A stretch of DNA of 64,000 nt from NCBI GenBank assembly GCA_021789975.1, contig JAJYIT010000007.1, positions 1 through 64,000 of the forward strand, read 5' to 3'. The translations under genes were made by a program, and so were the position numbers. The notes beneath the pieces were generated by a model, which did no database searches, was not told the DNA's origin, and worked only from the letters and a program-made list of their open reading frames with translations. This DNA comes from Bacteroidota bacterium. GTDB lineage: Bacteria > Bacteroidota > Ignavibacteria > Kryptoniales > JAKASW01. Every line of letters begins with the position of its first letter. Within the stretch, counting starts at the first letter, position 1. This document shows, piece by piece, positions 17,342-26,067 of the stretch.

Positions 17342-19720
17342 TCAATTGCCCGAAAATTGAAATCTAACAGTTCTTGCCAACCACCCTGCAATTCGCCTGA
17401 AATGGTTGTCACGTGTGCCGATTTTCGAGAAATGAATAGGTTGGAATCCGTTTGGAAGCGACTTCAGAGAAATGACAAGCTTTCCGTCCGAGATTGAAGC
17501 CACGTTGGAACTTGCCGCAAAAGAATTTTCGGGAAGTTCCTTTATCGCTTCAGAATCACCGCGCGACAGAATGACATAACCGCTATCAGTTTCGAGATTC
17601 AGGTAATACGGATCCCAGCCAATCTGGTCGGCTAATCTCCTTTTCAATATCTCCGGGTCGGCTATAACGTTGTCCTTTATTGTTACGATCTTCAGATTAA
17701 AGGTCCCGTAATCGTGGACCTCCATCCATCTCCCTCCGCAAGAAACGTTTGCGGATATCACGTTTCCGCTCGGGTTGGCCGGATCATCTTCAGAAAGAGT
17801 CGCCAGTTGCGGATAGGCTGACTTGTAGGGTTCTTTCCAGTATTTTACGCGAAGCAATTTGTCGAACAACTCCGTACCTTCGGCGCCGTTGAAATAGTAG
17901 CTAGCCCAGCCGAACCCACGTCCGTCAATGCTTATCGACGGCATACAACCGATAAACACATTGTTCCGAACAATGTTGTCCCGGCCGCCTCCGATGAAGA
18001 CTGCGTGTCCTGCACTGTCAAAAACGTTCCCATAGACCGTGAATCCCGTGGCCCAGTCGTCAAGATACACGCCCATGACTCCGTGTAGTCCAGGTCCCTT
18101 AAGATCATGGAAGTAATTGTATTTTATTACGTTGCCTCTCCAGGTCCAGTCTCTACCGGTGTGCAGCGCGCCGGCATCTCCCGATGACCTGCATATGTCG
18201 TGGAAATCGTTGTACTCGACAAGGTGATTGTTCCCTGAAAGATAGAGGCCTTCGAACGGAGCATCGTAAATCTCATTATGACTTACGATGTTCCCGACAC
18301 CTGCGGCCGTGATGCCATGAACAGTCTGCAGCCACGTTCCAAAATGGTCGATGTCGTTATTGACTGCGTAGTCTTTTCCCGGAAGGAGAGTCTGCCTGTC
18401 TCCTCCTTCGATTACTATTGCATCCAGACCAATGTCGGAGACGATCGAATTCTTCACTCCGTTGCCGCTGCCGCCATTCACATCCACGGCATGTCCTCCA
18501 AGATTTCTGAAGAGACATCCGTTTACCGAATTTTCCGCCCCACCATCTATTACTACTCCATCGCTGCGTGAGATGTCAAAGTAGATACCGCTTACCGTTA
18601 CATTCACACAATCAGACAGTAGCAAAAGTGGAACGTCTGTCACCGACACTGAGACGCTATTTGCGGAGATGGATCGTGGAGGCCAGAAATATAGAAGACC
18701 CGAAGCATGGTCAAGGTACCACTCGCCTGCCGAATCCAGTTCCTCCGGGATATTCAGGAAATAAAACCTTTGACCTTTTGTGTAACCGTACGGGTCCGCG
18801 GCAGGTGACAGTGATAGCTCATGAGTGAGAGTGTCCACTGAATCAACCCTCTTGTACGAATCGTACCAATCCCAGGTCCAGTAACCGTGGACATAAACAA
18901 TATCGCTGCGATCCCAGCGCGCAGGCCGATCACCGGGATAATTGATCTTCCCGAAATTGCGGCCGACAGGGACACCGTTGTATCGTCTTTCTCTCTCCAG
19001 CCCGAGGTTGTACAGCACGGCTCCGCTTTGCGGAACACCGGCGATTGTCAGCCATCCGCTATTAGGAAATCTTGCCAATGTCATTGCCGTATCGTCAAAG
19101 AAAAGCTGCAACGGAGGATCTCCTCGCTGACTGATTCTTCCGTAGTCTTCAATACCGGCTTTTTTCAGATCGAAAACGTAAATATATTTCTTGTATTCCA
19201 TAGGGATCCGGGATTCCGCGTTGAGAGTACTGAGATGAGTGAAATCATTCAGCCGGACTCCACCCGACACGGTCACGAATTCTCCGGGGTAGTTCCTTAT
19301 CTCGAGAGTTGCCCCGTTCCTCGGCACAAAATGAATCTTAACTCCGTCAGGCACGAAATAAAATCCGCCGCGCACAATTAGGTCGAAGACGACATTACTT
19401 ACGGTTGTTTCCTCAGCCAGTAAACTAATCCTATCAATCGCCGCCTGCAACGTTCGCTTCGGCCCGTCTGTTTGTCGGCTGTTCGGTTCTGAAAGTTCTC
19501 CCGTCCACGAGTCGTTGCCGTTTGGAGACGCATAAACTGCAACCGTGTCAGGTGAATCAGACGCCATTGCGGATGCGGACTGATAGCAGCATAAGACTGC
19601 CGCGATAATCATCTGGCTTCCCAAAATTAACCAATTCATCTGGCGAAAGACGTTCAGGCAGCGTCTGTGCCCGATCTGATTTACGTTGCCGCGGTGCACT
19701 GTCAGAACTCTTTTTTCCAT
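17342..19720 (-). CDS. Secreted right-handed parallel beta-helix protein
   Basis: Up to 792 residues. The opening of the mature protein, VYASPNGNDSWTG followed by GPKRTLQAAIDRI, is the standard entry to DUF1565/pectate-lyase-like right-handed beta-helices. It continues with regular beta-helix coils rich in N and G (for example NGCLFRNLGGHAVDVNG and NNHLVEYNDFHDICRSSGDAGALHTG split over successive coils). These folds serve as polysaccharide lyases, hydrolases and epimerases; no catalytic triad can be assigned. The start is uncertain. ATG 19720 overlaps the previous gene by 19 bases and gives a long basic leader. ATG 19639 gives a compact signal peptide ending CCYQSASA. The protein is exported with either start. 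It lies in a run of secreted proteins and probably acts on the same glycan. Confidence 0.8.
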   Translation of the reverse strand: MEKRVLTVHRGNVNQIGHRRCLNVFRQMNWLILGSQMIIAAVLCCYQSASAMASDSPDTVAVYASPNGNDSWTGELSEPNSRQTDGPKRTLQAAIDRISLLAEETTVSNVVFDLIVRGGFYFVPDGVKIHFVPRNGATLEIRNYPGEFVTVSGGVRLNDFTHLSTLNAESRIPMEYKKYIYVFDLKKAGIEDYGRISQRGDPPLQLFFDDTAMTLARFPNSGWLTIAGVPQSGAVLYNLGLERERRYNGVPVGRNFGKINYPGDRPARWDRSDIVYVHGYWTWDWYDSYKRVDSVDTLTHELSLSPAADPYGYTKGQRFYFLNIPEELDSAGEWYLDHASGLLYFWPPRSISANSVSVSVTDVPLLLLSDCVNVTVSGIYFDISRSDGVVIDGGAENSVNGCLFRNLGGHAVDVNGGSGNGVKNSIVSDIGLDAIVIEGGDRQTLLPGKDYAVNNDIDHFGTWLQTVHGITAAGVGNIVSHNEIYDAPFEGLYLSGNNHLVEYNDFHDICRSSGDAGALHTGRDWTWRGNVIKYNYFHDLKGPGLHGVMGVYLDDWATGFTVYGNVFDSAGHAVFIGGGRDNIVRNNVFIGCMPSISIDGRGFGWASYYFNGAEGTELFDKLLRVKYWKEPYKSAYPQLATLSEDDPANPSGNVISANVSCGGRWMEVHDYGTFNLKIVTIKDNVIADPEILKRRLADQIGWDPYYLNLETDSGYVILSRGDSEAIKELPENSFAASSNVASISDGKLVISLKSLPNGFQPIHFSKIGTRDNHFRRIAGWLARTVRFQFSGN

Positions 19721-21081
19721 ATGACGGTGCCATCTTCATTAACACAAGTCACAACGATTACAGATCCATTCGGCCCTTCTTTGGCCCAGGCAATATTCAA
19801 CGTATGATTCAACCTGTCGGCTACTATTTGCGGATGAGACTTCTCCTTAGCCGCGCCAAGAAGTCTTCCGGACTTTCCCCATTCATATCTCCCGTCCGCT
19901 CGCGTATGCTGTGCAAAAACTTCTATTCTTCCCACATCATATTCCAACCAGGCAGTGACGGATCCGCCGTGACCGTCGGAAACACTGGCAGGCCAGAATT
20001 GTGCAAGAGATGGTTTAGGGATTCCATAAGCCTTTCCGACTTGAATCGAGCCAGTCAGGTTTATCGTCTCTTGAAACATCCCGGCTCCCCTTCCATACTG
20101 AAGCCAGGTGACGATTCCTGCTATCGAGTCGAGCCCGCACAGCGATGGAATGTATTGCGGCCCGTCTGCCCCGGTGACAGGGAGACCGTTCGGCTGAAGG
20201 AGAGCGACTCCGTCAGTGTCAATCGCCTGCACAAACACTTTGGCAACTCTGTTTCTGTAGTCATCCCACGCAACCTGGAAACAGTTCTTGTTTACGGTCG
20301 TGATCGCGGGTGCTTCCTGCTGAAAAAAGCCGGTGCATACGGGTAACCCGTTTTCCGACCAGCGCATCTTGCCATCGCCGTCGATAAGTTGCGCATAAAT
20401 TCCAGGAGCTTGCATCCTGTGATCGACCCAAACGAGACAGATGAATCGCGGCGACGAGCTCGCGGTGGCAAGGTCGAGCTGATCGTCCTTCTGCGTACAG
20501 ACTTCAAAACGGCGGAGTATATCGCCCTGCTCATTCACATGACAGCCGAATATATCCGCGTTGCCATTCCGGTAATCGGTCCAGAAAACAAAAGCGCCAC
20601 CGAGTTTGTCCGAGACAGATTTCGGAAACTGCTGCTGATGTACAGAAGTACAAAGAGGGATGCCGCCACTTTGCCACAACGACCTTCCATCGACGTCTAG
20701 CCGCGCCGCATAAATGTCGGTATCATATCGGCCTTTATGCGAATCTTCCCATGCCACTATCACACCGCCACGCCCGTCACTGGCAGCCGAAAAATGGACA
20801 TTAGGCAGAGGCTCAGTACAGACCTCCACTTCTCCTTCGTGCCAGAGTGATTTGCCCTGTTGATTCAGCTTCCGGGCAATTACCTCCGATCCGTCAGTCG
20901 TCACCGCTCTCCAAACCACTATCATGTCACCGCTGTCCGAAGAAACCAACAGCGGTGCATCATGATTTGAAGCTGAGTCGCCTGTCGCCGCAGCGGCCAA
21001 AGACAGCGGCATGGCCCGTGTCGGGATGGTTGCCAGCACCCAGAGAAGGACGCCTAATAAACTGAAGGCGGTCTTCCTCAT
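19702..21081 (-). CDS. Secreted repeat protein, predicted beta-propeller
   Basis: About 459 residues from ATG 21081, chosen because it places the signal peptide MRKTAFSLLGVLLWVLA at the N-terminus; the longer frame begins at 21141. The mature protein consists of about seven repeats near 50 residues long with a shared pattern: a short lead (APLLVSSDSGD, FSAASDGRGG, PKSVSDKLGG, PASVSDGHGG), then VIVAWxD, an acidic or aromatic turn and IYAARLDxDGxSLW. The pattern indicates a beta-propeller in which each blade ends in a DGxxxW turn. No catalytic motif is seen. It is probably a periplasmic or surface binding protein; T9SS or Por-type C-terminal signals are not obvious. The gene overlaps the start region of the beta-helix gene. 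Confidence 0.75.
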   Translation of the reverse strand: MRKTAFSLLGVLLWVLATIPTRAMPLSLAAAATGDSASNHDAPLLVSSDSGDMIVVWRAVTTDGSEVIARKLNQQGKSLWHEGEVEVCTEPLPNVHFSAASDGRGGVIVAWEDSHKGRYDTDIYAARLDVDGRSLWQSGGIPLCTSVHQQQFPKSVSDKLGGAFVFWTDYRNGNADIFGCHVNEQGDILRRFEVCTQKDDQLDLATASSSPRFICLVWVDHRMQAPGIYAQLIDGDGKMRWSENGLPVCTGFFQQEAPAITTVNKNCFQVAWDDYRNRVAKVFVQAIDTDGVALLQPNGLPVTGADGPQYIPSLCGLDSIAGIVTWLQYGRGAGMFQETINLTGSIQVGKAYGIPKPSLAQFWPASVSDGHGGSVTAWLEYDVGRIEVFAQHTRADGRYEWGKSGRLLGAAKEKSHPQIVADRLNHTLNIAWAKEGPNGSVIVVTCVNEDGTVIWKKEF

Positions 21082-21159
21082 CAAAGTGCCATCCCGACTA
21101 GAGTGCACGGGCCCTGTATAACCGATGATGACCCGAATCAATTATATACCCAGCTTTTC

Positions 21160-21711
21160 TCAACCGGCTTTGTGAAAAACATAGACAACCGGATCAGCAT
21201 TGCGCCTTGAGTCCCTTGTCACAGTAATAGTCAGCGTTTTGCCGTCGTCTGAGAGTTGATACCGGCTATTCAGGACAACCAGTGCCGATCCCTGCGAAAC
21301 CGTGACCCGCAAGCGCGATTTCAGATTGAAGGTCGAGTGGTCGCTTCCCTGAACGGCCTTCGTCATCACGACCTGGTCGTTCCCGATTGCGACGGCTTCA
21401 TATTCGAAGACGGGAAGGTCGCCTTTAGGCCACTCCGACTTCGTCTCGGGACCGTTCAAGTCGACGTTCGTTACCGTCGACCTGGTGTCATACTCAGTCT
21501 TCGCTATCTGGTTTATCGTCATCTTGCTCCCACCGTCTGAAGTAATCTTCAAAAGCAGCGACTCGCCGTCGAAGAAATCGGCGTTCTTACTCTGGGGCTT
21601 GTCGAACAGCCATGTACCGGAAAATCCTTGTGCATCACCGGTCCGGGAGAAGGACCCGACAAGAAGTACGCAGAAGAAAATCGACAAAGGACGTGAAAGA
21701 CTTCTTTTCAT
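21160..21711 (-). CDS. Small secreted lipocalin-like protein (tandem copy 1)
   Basis: 183 residues with a signal peptide (MKRSLSRPLSIFFCVLLVGSFS) and a strong AGGAGG Shine-Dalgarno seven bases before ATG 21711. The mature part begins QGFSGTWLFDKPQSKN, the GxWxxDxxxSK opening seen in beta-barrel proteins of the 'FxGTWxLDxxKS' type, and ends with TLTITVTRDSRRNADPVVYVFHK, two terminal strands. It is a paralogue of the next gene (21761-22315), from which it differs throughout although the opening, the GDLPVFEYEAVAIG segment and the last two strands are shared. The function is unknown; similar proteins are often small periplasmic or lipid-binding barrels. Confidence 0.75.
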   Translation of the reverse strand: MKRSLSRPLSIFFCVLLVGSFSRTGDAQGFSGTWLFDKPQSKNADFFDGESLLLKITSDGGSKMTINQIAKTEYDTRSTVTNVDLNGPETKSEWPKGDLPVFEYEAVAIGNDQVVMTKAVQGSDHSTFNLKSRLRVTVSQGSALVVLNSRYQLSDDGKTLTITVTRDSRRNADPVVYVFHKAG

Positions 21712-21760
21712 TCAATACCTCCTGGTTCCGTCGACATTTTTATACAGTTGGTGATGCCGG

Positions 21761-22315
21761 CTATTCAGCACGATGGAACACGTACACCGCGGGTTCGTCA
21801 TACTTACGTGAGTTTCTGGTTTGAGTCACTGTCAATGTTTTGCCGTCCGCAGACAAGGCATAATGGCTGCGCAGCACCACGTTGTATGTTCCCTGGGACA
21901 CGAGAACGGTGAAATATTCCGTCAAGTCGAATGAAGATCGAGTGACATCTGTTGCTTTTGTCTTTAACGTCTGGTCCGGTCCGATCGCCACTGCCTCAAA
22001 GCTGAATATGGCCAAATCGCCTCTGGGATATTCCGATGCTGTTTCGGCCCCTTTCAGGTTCACATTCAGTTTGCTTCTTTTCCATCCTGCCTCGGTGGTT
22101 GTAAGGTCTTCGATCACCAGATTGTCGTTTCCTTCATTAGTGATCTGCATCCTGTAGCGCATTTCGCCCGACTCGAAGAAGGCGCCGATATCTTTGCTCT
22201 GAGATTTGTCGAAGTTCCACATTCCTTCAAAGCCCTGAGCCCTGCCGGGAGAAGGGATCGATGCAAGAACAAGCATCGCTGCAAAGTACCAGTTTTTTGC
22301 AATCATATTTTTCAT
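21761..22315 (-). CDS. Small secreted lipocalin-like protein (tandem copy 2)
   Basis: 184 residues from ATG 22315, preceded by GAGGAA. A longer in-frame stretch to 22381 overlaps the end of the GxGYxYP gene and is not expected to be translated. The signal peptide (MKNMIAKNWYFAAMLVLASIPSPGRA) is followed by QGFEGMWNFDKSQSKD, then GDLAIFSFEAVAIGPDQ and a terminal TLTVTQTRNSRKYDEPAVYVFHRA, matching the downstream neighbour at 21160-21711 block by block. The pair is a tandem duplication that has diverged. It follows the GxGYxYP protein by 16 bases and is probably co-transcribed with it. Confidence 0.75.
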   Translation of the reverse strand: MKNMIAKNWYFAAMLVLASIPSPGRAQGFEGMWNFDKSQSKDIGAFFESGEMRYRMQITNEGNDNLVIEDLTTTEAGWKRSKLNVNLKGAETASEYPRGDLAIFSFEAVAIGPDQTLKTKATDVTRSSFDLTEYFTVLVSQGTYNVVLRSHYALSADGKTLTVTQTRNSRKYDEPAVYVFHRAE

Positions 22316-22331
22316 TGTATATTCCTCGGCA

Positions 22332-23960
22332 TTACTTTGTGAACTGATACTGCGTCTTGAAAGTCGGGTCCATCCCTGCAAGCTTCAGGAATTCATCAAT
22401 GGGTACAACTTTGAACTCTTTTCCCAACGGCTTCATGATATTCATTACACCCTGAACGTCTGTATACTCGCGCACGTGGAAGCAGAGGAAATACGGACGC
22501 TTTGGATTCAGCGTTGCGAGTTCCTCGAGGTCGGCATCTGCTTCTTTCACCGATCTCGTCGGAGGCAAATAGTAGTCGAATGACAGGAACGGCCGTCCAT
22601 CTTTCACGGCAAAGGTGTGCGCAGGTCCGTACCCGTTCACGAAGCCGATGGCGTGCGGCATGTACTTGAAGTATTCGTCAACGATATGCTTCGGCAGATC
22701 CCTCGTCAGGGAGTCTGAGGCGTCGAAAATTTCAAACATATTTATGTCGAGATCCTTTATCAGCGCATCCGCCATTTTGAACGCTGTCGGCCTGTACTTT
22801 TCCGGAATTGCTTTCGGATACATGTAGCTCGGACCACCGAGTGTTCCAATAAAGAAATCATTGGGTGTCGCCTGGGAATAGTAGTATTCAAGAATAGCGG
22901 GTGCATAATGATACCAGTACATATTTACTTCCCATGCATAAGGAATTTGCCCGCGACCGGGTCTCAGCCAAGCGCCGATTCCGAGTCCGTCGCTCTGAAT
23001 GAACGCAACGTATACTTTCTTCTCCAGTTTCAGATGTGAGAGGTCGCTGTGATGCGCGTGGAACTTGTAGCCCGGCGGAAGCTTGATCCATCTGTGGAAG
23101 CTCATGTTTGGAAGAGTATTGAGTCCTTCGACGCGAAGCGCATAGTGAGAAGCGAGTGTCACGTATGAATGCTCGGTGTCCTTCATATACGAATGCCATC
23201 CGAAAAGGAAGGAAAACGGCTTCATCTTGCTGTAAAGCATGGAGACCAGTTTGTATTGGGTGCCGGCTCTCGGGTCGGTTGACAGATCGTAAAAGAAGTC
23301 ACCGTTGGCTACACCAAGATCGGCTATTGCCGGCTGTATCATCGTGCCTTCGGCCCCGCCGAGGTAGATAAGTTCTTTGTGGCTGCACTTATTCCAGAAG
23401 TGATCATAAGCCCATTGATAAATCTGAGTTGTGTCCATACCTTGGAATTTACCCCGGTAGTCTGCAAGCATTTTGAAGCCGAGGGAGTCCATCATCGGGA
23501 TTTGTTCCGAAGCAACCACAACTCCATCCATGATTCCTGCAGCAGTAAACGAAAGCACGATCGAATCACGAATCTTCTGGTCGTAGACAATGTAACCTTT
23601 GACAAACTTGCGGAACTTGGTGAGAGCATCCCGAATGGAGCTGATCATAGTGTAGTCGACATGGTGACGTTCGTGATAGTACGCGAGTATCGAATCGTTG
23701 TCCAGATAGTCATAATGCTGGCCCACCAACACATACAATCTCGGCCCGGTCCTGTTTACCAGTCCCTGTAAACTTATGATCAATGCTTCCCGCGGAAGGT
23801 CCCCGGTTATTTGCCAATTTCCCTCCACGCTCATAGCCCAGCAATGGATGGTTTTTTGCGACTCCTTTGCGAGCGCCCCTTTGCGGACCGGCAACAACAC
23901 GACTGCGAGGAGAAGGAAAAACAGTACGATGCTTCCGAAGCGTAATTCAATTGACTTCAT
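22332..23960 (-). CDS. Secreted GxGYxYP-domain protein (putative glycoside hydrolase)
   Basis: 542 residues; the N-terminus is a signal peptide or anchor (MKSIELRFGSIVLFFLLLAVVLL) after AGGAGTGAAAG. The GxGYxYP family (a putative glycosidase family) is recognised by an N-terminal block ALIISLQGLVNRTGPRLYV and the C-terminal naming motif GGPSYMYP with the Gly-x-x-Tyr-x-Tyr-Pro pattern, together with FIQSDGLGIG, which corresponds to the conserved S-D-G segment. The enzymatic activity of this family is not well established, so I do not assign a substrate. Secretion and the surrounding secreted proteins suggest extracytoplasmic glycan processing. Confidence 0.8.
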   Translation of the reverse strand: MKSIELRFGSIVLFFLLLAVVLLPVRKGALAKESQKTIHCWAMSVEGNWQITGDLPREALIISLQGLVNRTGPRLYVLVGQHYDYLDNDSILAYYHERHHVDYTMISSIRDALTKFRKFVKGYIVYDQKIRDSIVLSFTAAGIMDGVVVASEQIPMMDSLGFKMLADYRGKFQGMDTTQIYQWAYDHFWNKCSHKELIYLGGAEGTMIQPAIADLGVANGDFFYDLSTDPRAGTQYKLVSMLYSKMKPFSFLFGWHSYMKDTEHSYVTLASHYALRVEGLNTLPNMSFHRWIKLPPGYKFHAHHSDLSHLKLEKKVYVAFIQSDGLGIGAWLRPGRGQIPYAWEVNMYWYHYAPAILEYYYSQATPNDFFIGTLGGPSYMYPKAIPEKYRPTAFKMADALIKDLDINMFEIFDASDSLTRDLPKHIVDEYFKYMPHAIGFVNGYGPAHTFAVKDGRPFLSFDYYLPPTRSVKEADADLEELATLNPKRPYFLCFHVREYTDVQGVMNIMKPLGKEFKVVPIDEFLKLAGMDPTFKTQYQFTK

Positions 23961-24024
23961 CTTTCACTCCTATGATAGACATGCTTCATTATTTAAAAGA
24001 CGACTGGATGACTTTTCTCCGCGA

Positions 24025-24645
24025 TCAGTAATCTACGACAGCCAGCACTCTTGCCGGCGAGCCGTCGGCTCCTTTTATCGGCAACGGTGCAGTTATGAGC
24101 TTCACGATCCCCGGCATCAGTGCAGACGTGTTGTTGAGATTCGTAATGAGAGGTATCCCACCTTTCAACAGGATCTTGTGCACGCTCAAAGGAAAAGGAG
24201 TGTCGGAAGCGACAAAAGGGGTATGCTTTTCGACCAAGAATTCGGCGGCTTCATCGCTGAGCGGCGGATAAGTCTGGTAATAATCCTGCTGTCCGAAGAA
24301 CTTATCCCATCCTGTTTTCAGTATAACGCCAATCGGTTCTTTGAGACTCCTCCCCTGCATCTCGACCTTCGTGATAGACTGGCTGCGAAGACGCGGAGTG
24401 AAATCTGCAACCTGAGCGTCGGCATACCAGAGATTCAAATCATATTCATCGATCGCGAACATGCCTTCGAAAATATGGACCGGAGCATCGACATGTGTAC
24501 CGGTATGTGTGCCGATGGACAACTTGTGGACCACGCATTGATTGTCGGAATAGTTCGCGGTTTGCTCGATGACAGTCGAAGGATGCCACGGGAAGTAGAC
24601 CGGCATCGCTTCTGTAATCGGATGAGTCAGATCAATAATTCTCAA
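24025..24645 (-). CDS. Cyclase-family metal-dependent hydrolase (kynurenine formamidase-like)
   Basis: About 206 residues. The metal-binding motif HTGTHVDAPVH defines the cyclase/KynB-like family (His-x-Gly-Thr-His-x-Asp-x-x-x-His), and the opening RIIDLTHPITEAMPVYF is the usual N-terminal strand. Family members are metal-dependent amidases/esterases such as kynurenine formamidase and isatin hydrolase. The start is uncertain: the ATG at 24714 overlaps the ferredoxin by 73 bases and adds a charged leader. A TTG at 24645 overlaps the ferredoxin stop as TTGA and begins the protein right at the conserved strand, which I prefer. Immediately upstream are the ferredoxin and a PreA-like flavoprotein, so the three genes may form a reductive and hydrolytic route for a cyclic amide or related compound. 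Confidence 0.8.
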   Translation of the reverse strand: MRIIDLTHPITEAMPVYFPWHPSTVIEQTANYSDNQCVVHKLSIGTHTGTHVDAPVHIFEGMFAIDEYDLNLWYADAQVADFTPRLRSQSITKVEMQGRSLKEPIGVILKTGWDKFFGQQDYYQTYPPLSDEAAEFLVEKHTPFVASDTPFPLSVHKILLKGGIPLITNLNNTSALMPGIVKLITAPLPIKGADGSPARVLAVVDY

Positions 24646-24968
24646 ATGATCCCATTTGTCATCGCCGACGCGCTTCTGCTTATTGGCCCGCCGTTCGACT
24701 TGTCGGGCACCCAAATAAAGGCATCAGTGGGGCAGGCTTCGAAACAGAGACCGCAGCCGGTGCAATTAGCCAGGTCAACAAGTGCAACTCTTTTGTATTT
24801 GTGTTCAGGTTTATCGACCATGACAAGCGCATCGAAGAAACAAATCGGAATGCATCTATCGCACCCGATGCAGTCTTCCTCCACCACGAACGCCAGCGGT
24901 GCGTGAATCCGGACAAAGTCCGGCGGCAGCGGGTCGAGACCTTTATACTTCTTCTTAATCCCATTCAT
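24642..24968 (-). CDS. Two-cluster (4Fe-4S) ferredoxin
   Basis: About 108 residues from ATG 24968, which overlaps the upstream gene by 14 bases; the frame extends further upstream but without conserved content. It has two full cluster motifs: CIGCDRCIPIC followed by FFDAL, and CTGCGLCFEAC followed by PTDAF, each Cys-x2-Cys-x2-Cys-x3-Cys. It is therefore a bacterial-type 2[4Fe-4S] ferredoxin, which moves single electrons at low potential. In PreA-type dihydropyrimidine dehydrogenases such a module is the C-terminal domain of the flavoprotein; here the flavoprotein immediately upstream lacks it and the ferredoxin is a separate protein. The two are probably functional partners. Confidence 0.88.
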   Translation of the reverse strand: MNGIKKKYKGLDPLPPDFVRIHAPLAFVVEEDCIGCDRCIPICFFDALVMVDKPEHKYKRVALVDLANCTGCGLCFEACPTDAFIWVPDKSNGGPISRSASAMTNGII

Positions 24969-25983
24969 TTCGCGGACCTTTTTTCGATTCCCCGCTCCAG
25001 CGCACGATCTCTTCGGGACTCGTGAGATGGTCAACGGCATTTCCGCGTATTTCATCCAGCGACTTCAAATTCTTTCTGTTAAGATACGAAAGTATTCCGG
25101 AGTTGATCGTCGAAGCGCTGTCCCACCCGTTCACCATGATTACAGAGAGTATTTGCACTGTGCTCGCCCCGAGAAGAACGTACTTGATCACATCTTCAGA
25201 CGTCATCACACCTCCCGTTGCGCTTATCTGGATTTTTAGCTTTCCGGCAGCTTCGGCAACATATCCGAAGTTGTAATACTTTGCCCACGGTCCTCCCACT
25301 CCTCCATAGTAGCCGTGCAGGATTGGACGGTGACTTTCTATGTCGATGTCAATTCCTCTGAGGCGATTGCATAACGTTACGGCGGCAGCACCGCAATCCT
25401 GGGCGATCAAACACTGACTGAGGACATCAGGACCCAGTGCAAGTTTTGCAAGTACAGGTATTTTCACGGCGCCGACCACTGCTTTTATTGCGGCGACAAA
25501 AGTCGTCTCAAATTCCAGACTGCCGGGTCGATGTGGAGAAGATATATCCAGTTCGACGGCATCTGCCCCGCTTTGCTCGATGTGCGAAGCCAGATCAACC
25601 CAGTCCTCGGGAACACCCGCAAAAGCGCTCCCGATGATCGGTATTTTAGTCTTTTTCTTGCAAATTTCGACGAATTTCCAGTAATCCTCGAGCCGACCGC
25701 TGTATCCTTGCTCATACGAATAGAGTGTGAACTGCTTCGATCTGCCGGCAATTTGTTTATCCCAATCCAGAAGTTTGTAACGTGGTCTCGGCCAATATCT
25801 CATCTCATCGTACTTGGCGGAGCACACTGTTTTCAAGACCACAGCACCGAATCCCTTTTCCTCCGCGATCCTTATTTGTCTGACATCATGGCTCGCCGGC
25901 CCCGAAGCCACTATCAACGGACTTGACAGCTCCATGCCTAGAAAAGATGTGCGAAGACTGTCGGATCGATTTGAGCGGGTCAC
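24955..25983 (-). CDS. Dihydroorotate-dehydrogenase-like flavoprotein (PreA-like barrel)
   Basis: 342 residues starting at GTG 25983. The barrel is recognisable from the DHOD/PreA family: SSPLIVASGPASHDV at the start, GFGAVVLKTVC, PIIGSAFAGV, GADAVELDISSPH, VPVLAKLALG-type strand, AAAVTLCNRLRGI and QISATGGVMTSEDVIKYVLLGAS near the FMN-phosphate site. The active-site loop that supplies Cys or Ser in DHODs normally follows the N-x-S-C-P-H segment; here it reads DISSPHRPG with no Cys and a shortened loop. The substrate is therefore probably not a classical dihydropyrimidine or orotate. The family's cluster-binding C-terminus is absent and encoded instead by the next gene, a ferredoxin. Confidence 0.85.
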   Translation of the reverse strand: MTRSNRSDSLRTSFLGMELSSPLIVASGPASHDVRQIRIAEEKGFGAVVLKTVCSAKYDEMRYWPRPRYKLLDWDKQIAGRSKQFTLYSYEQGYSGRLEDYWKFVEICKKKTKIPIIGSAFAGVPEDWVDLASHIEQSGADAVELDISSPHRPGSLEFETTFVAAIKAVVGAVKIPVLAKLALGPDVLSQCLIAQDCGAAAVTLCNRLRGIDIDIESHRPILHGYYGGVGGPWAKYYNFGYVAEAAGKLKIQISATGGVMTSEDVIKYVLLGASTVQILSVIMVNGWDSASTINSGILSYLNRKNLKSLDEIRGNAVDHLTSPEEIVRWSGESKKGPRNEWD

Positions 25984-26067
25984 GCTTTGATCAGTCCTTG
26001 CCGCAAAGACAGTTCAAGAACTCCTTTTGCACACGTCAAGATCCAATTCGAATTTGCGAATCTCATA

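Noticed and set aside
23776-24906. 376-codon plus-strand reading frame
   Set aside because: It lies antisense to the GxGYxYP, cyclase and ferredoxin genes, each of which has recognisable family motifs in the minus frame; the plus-strand protein shows none.
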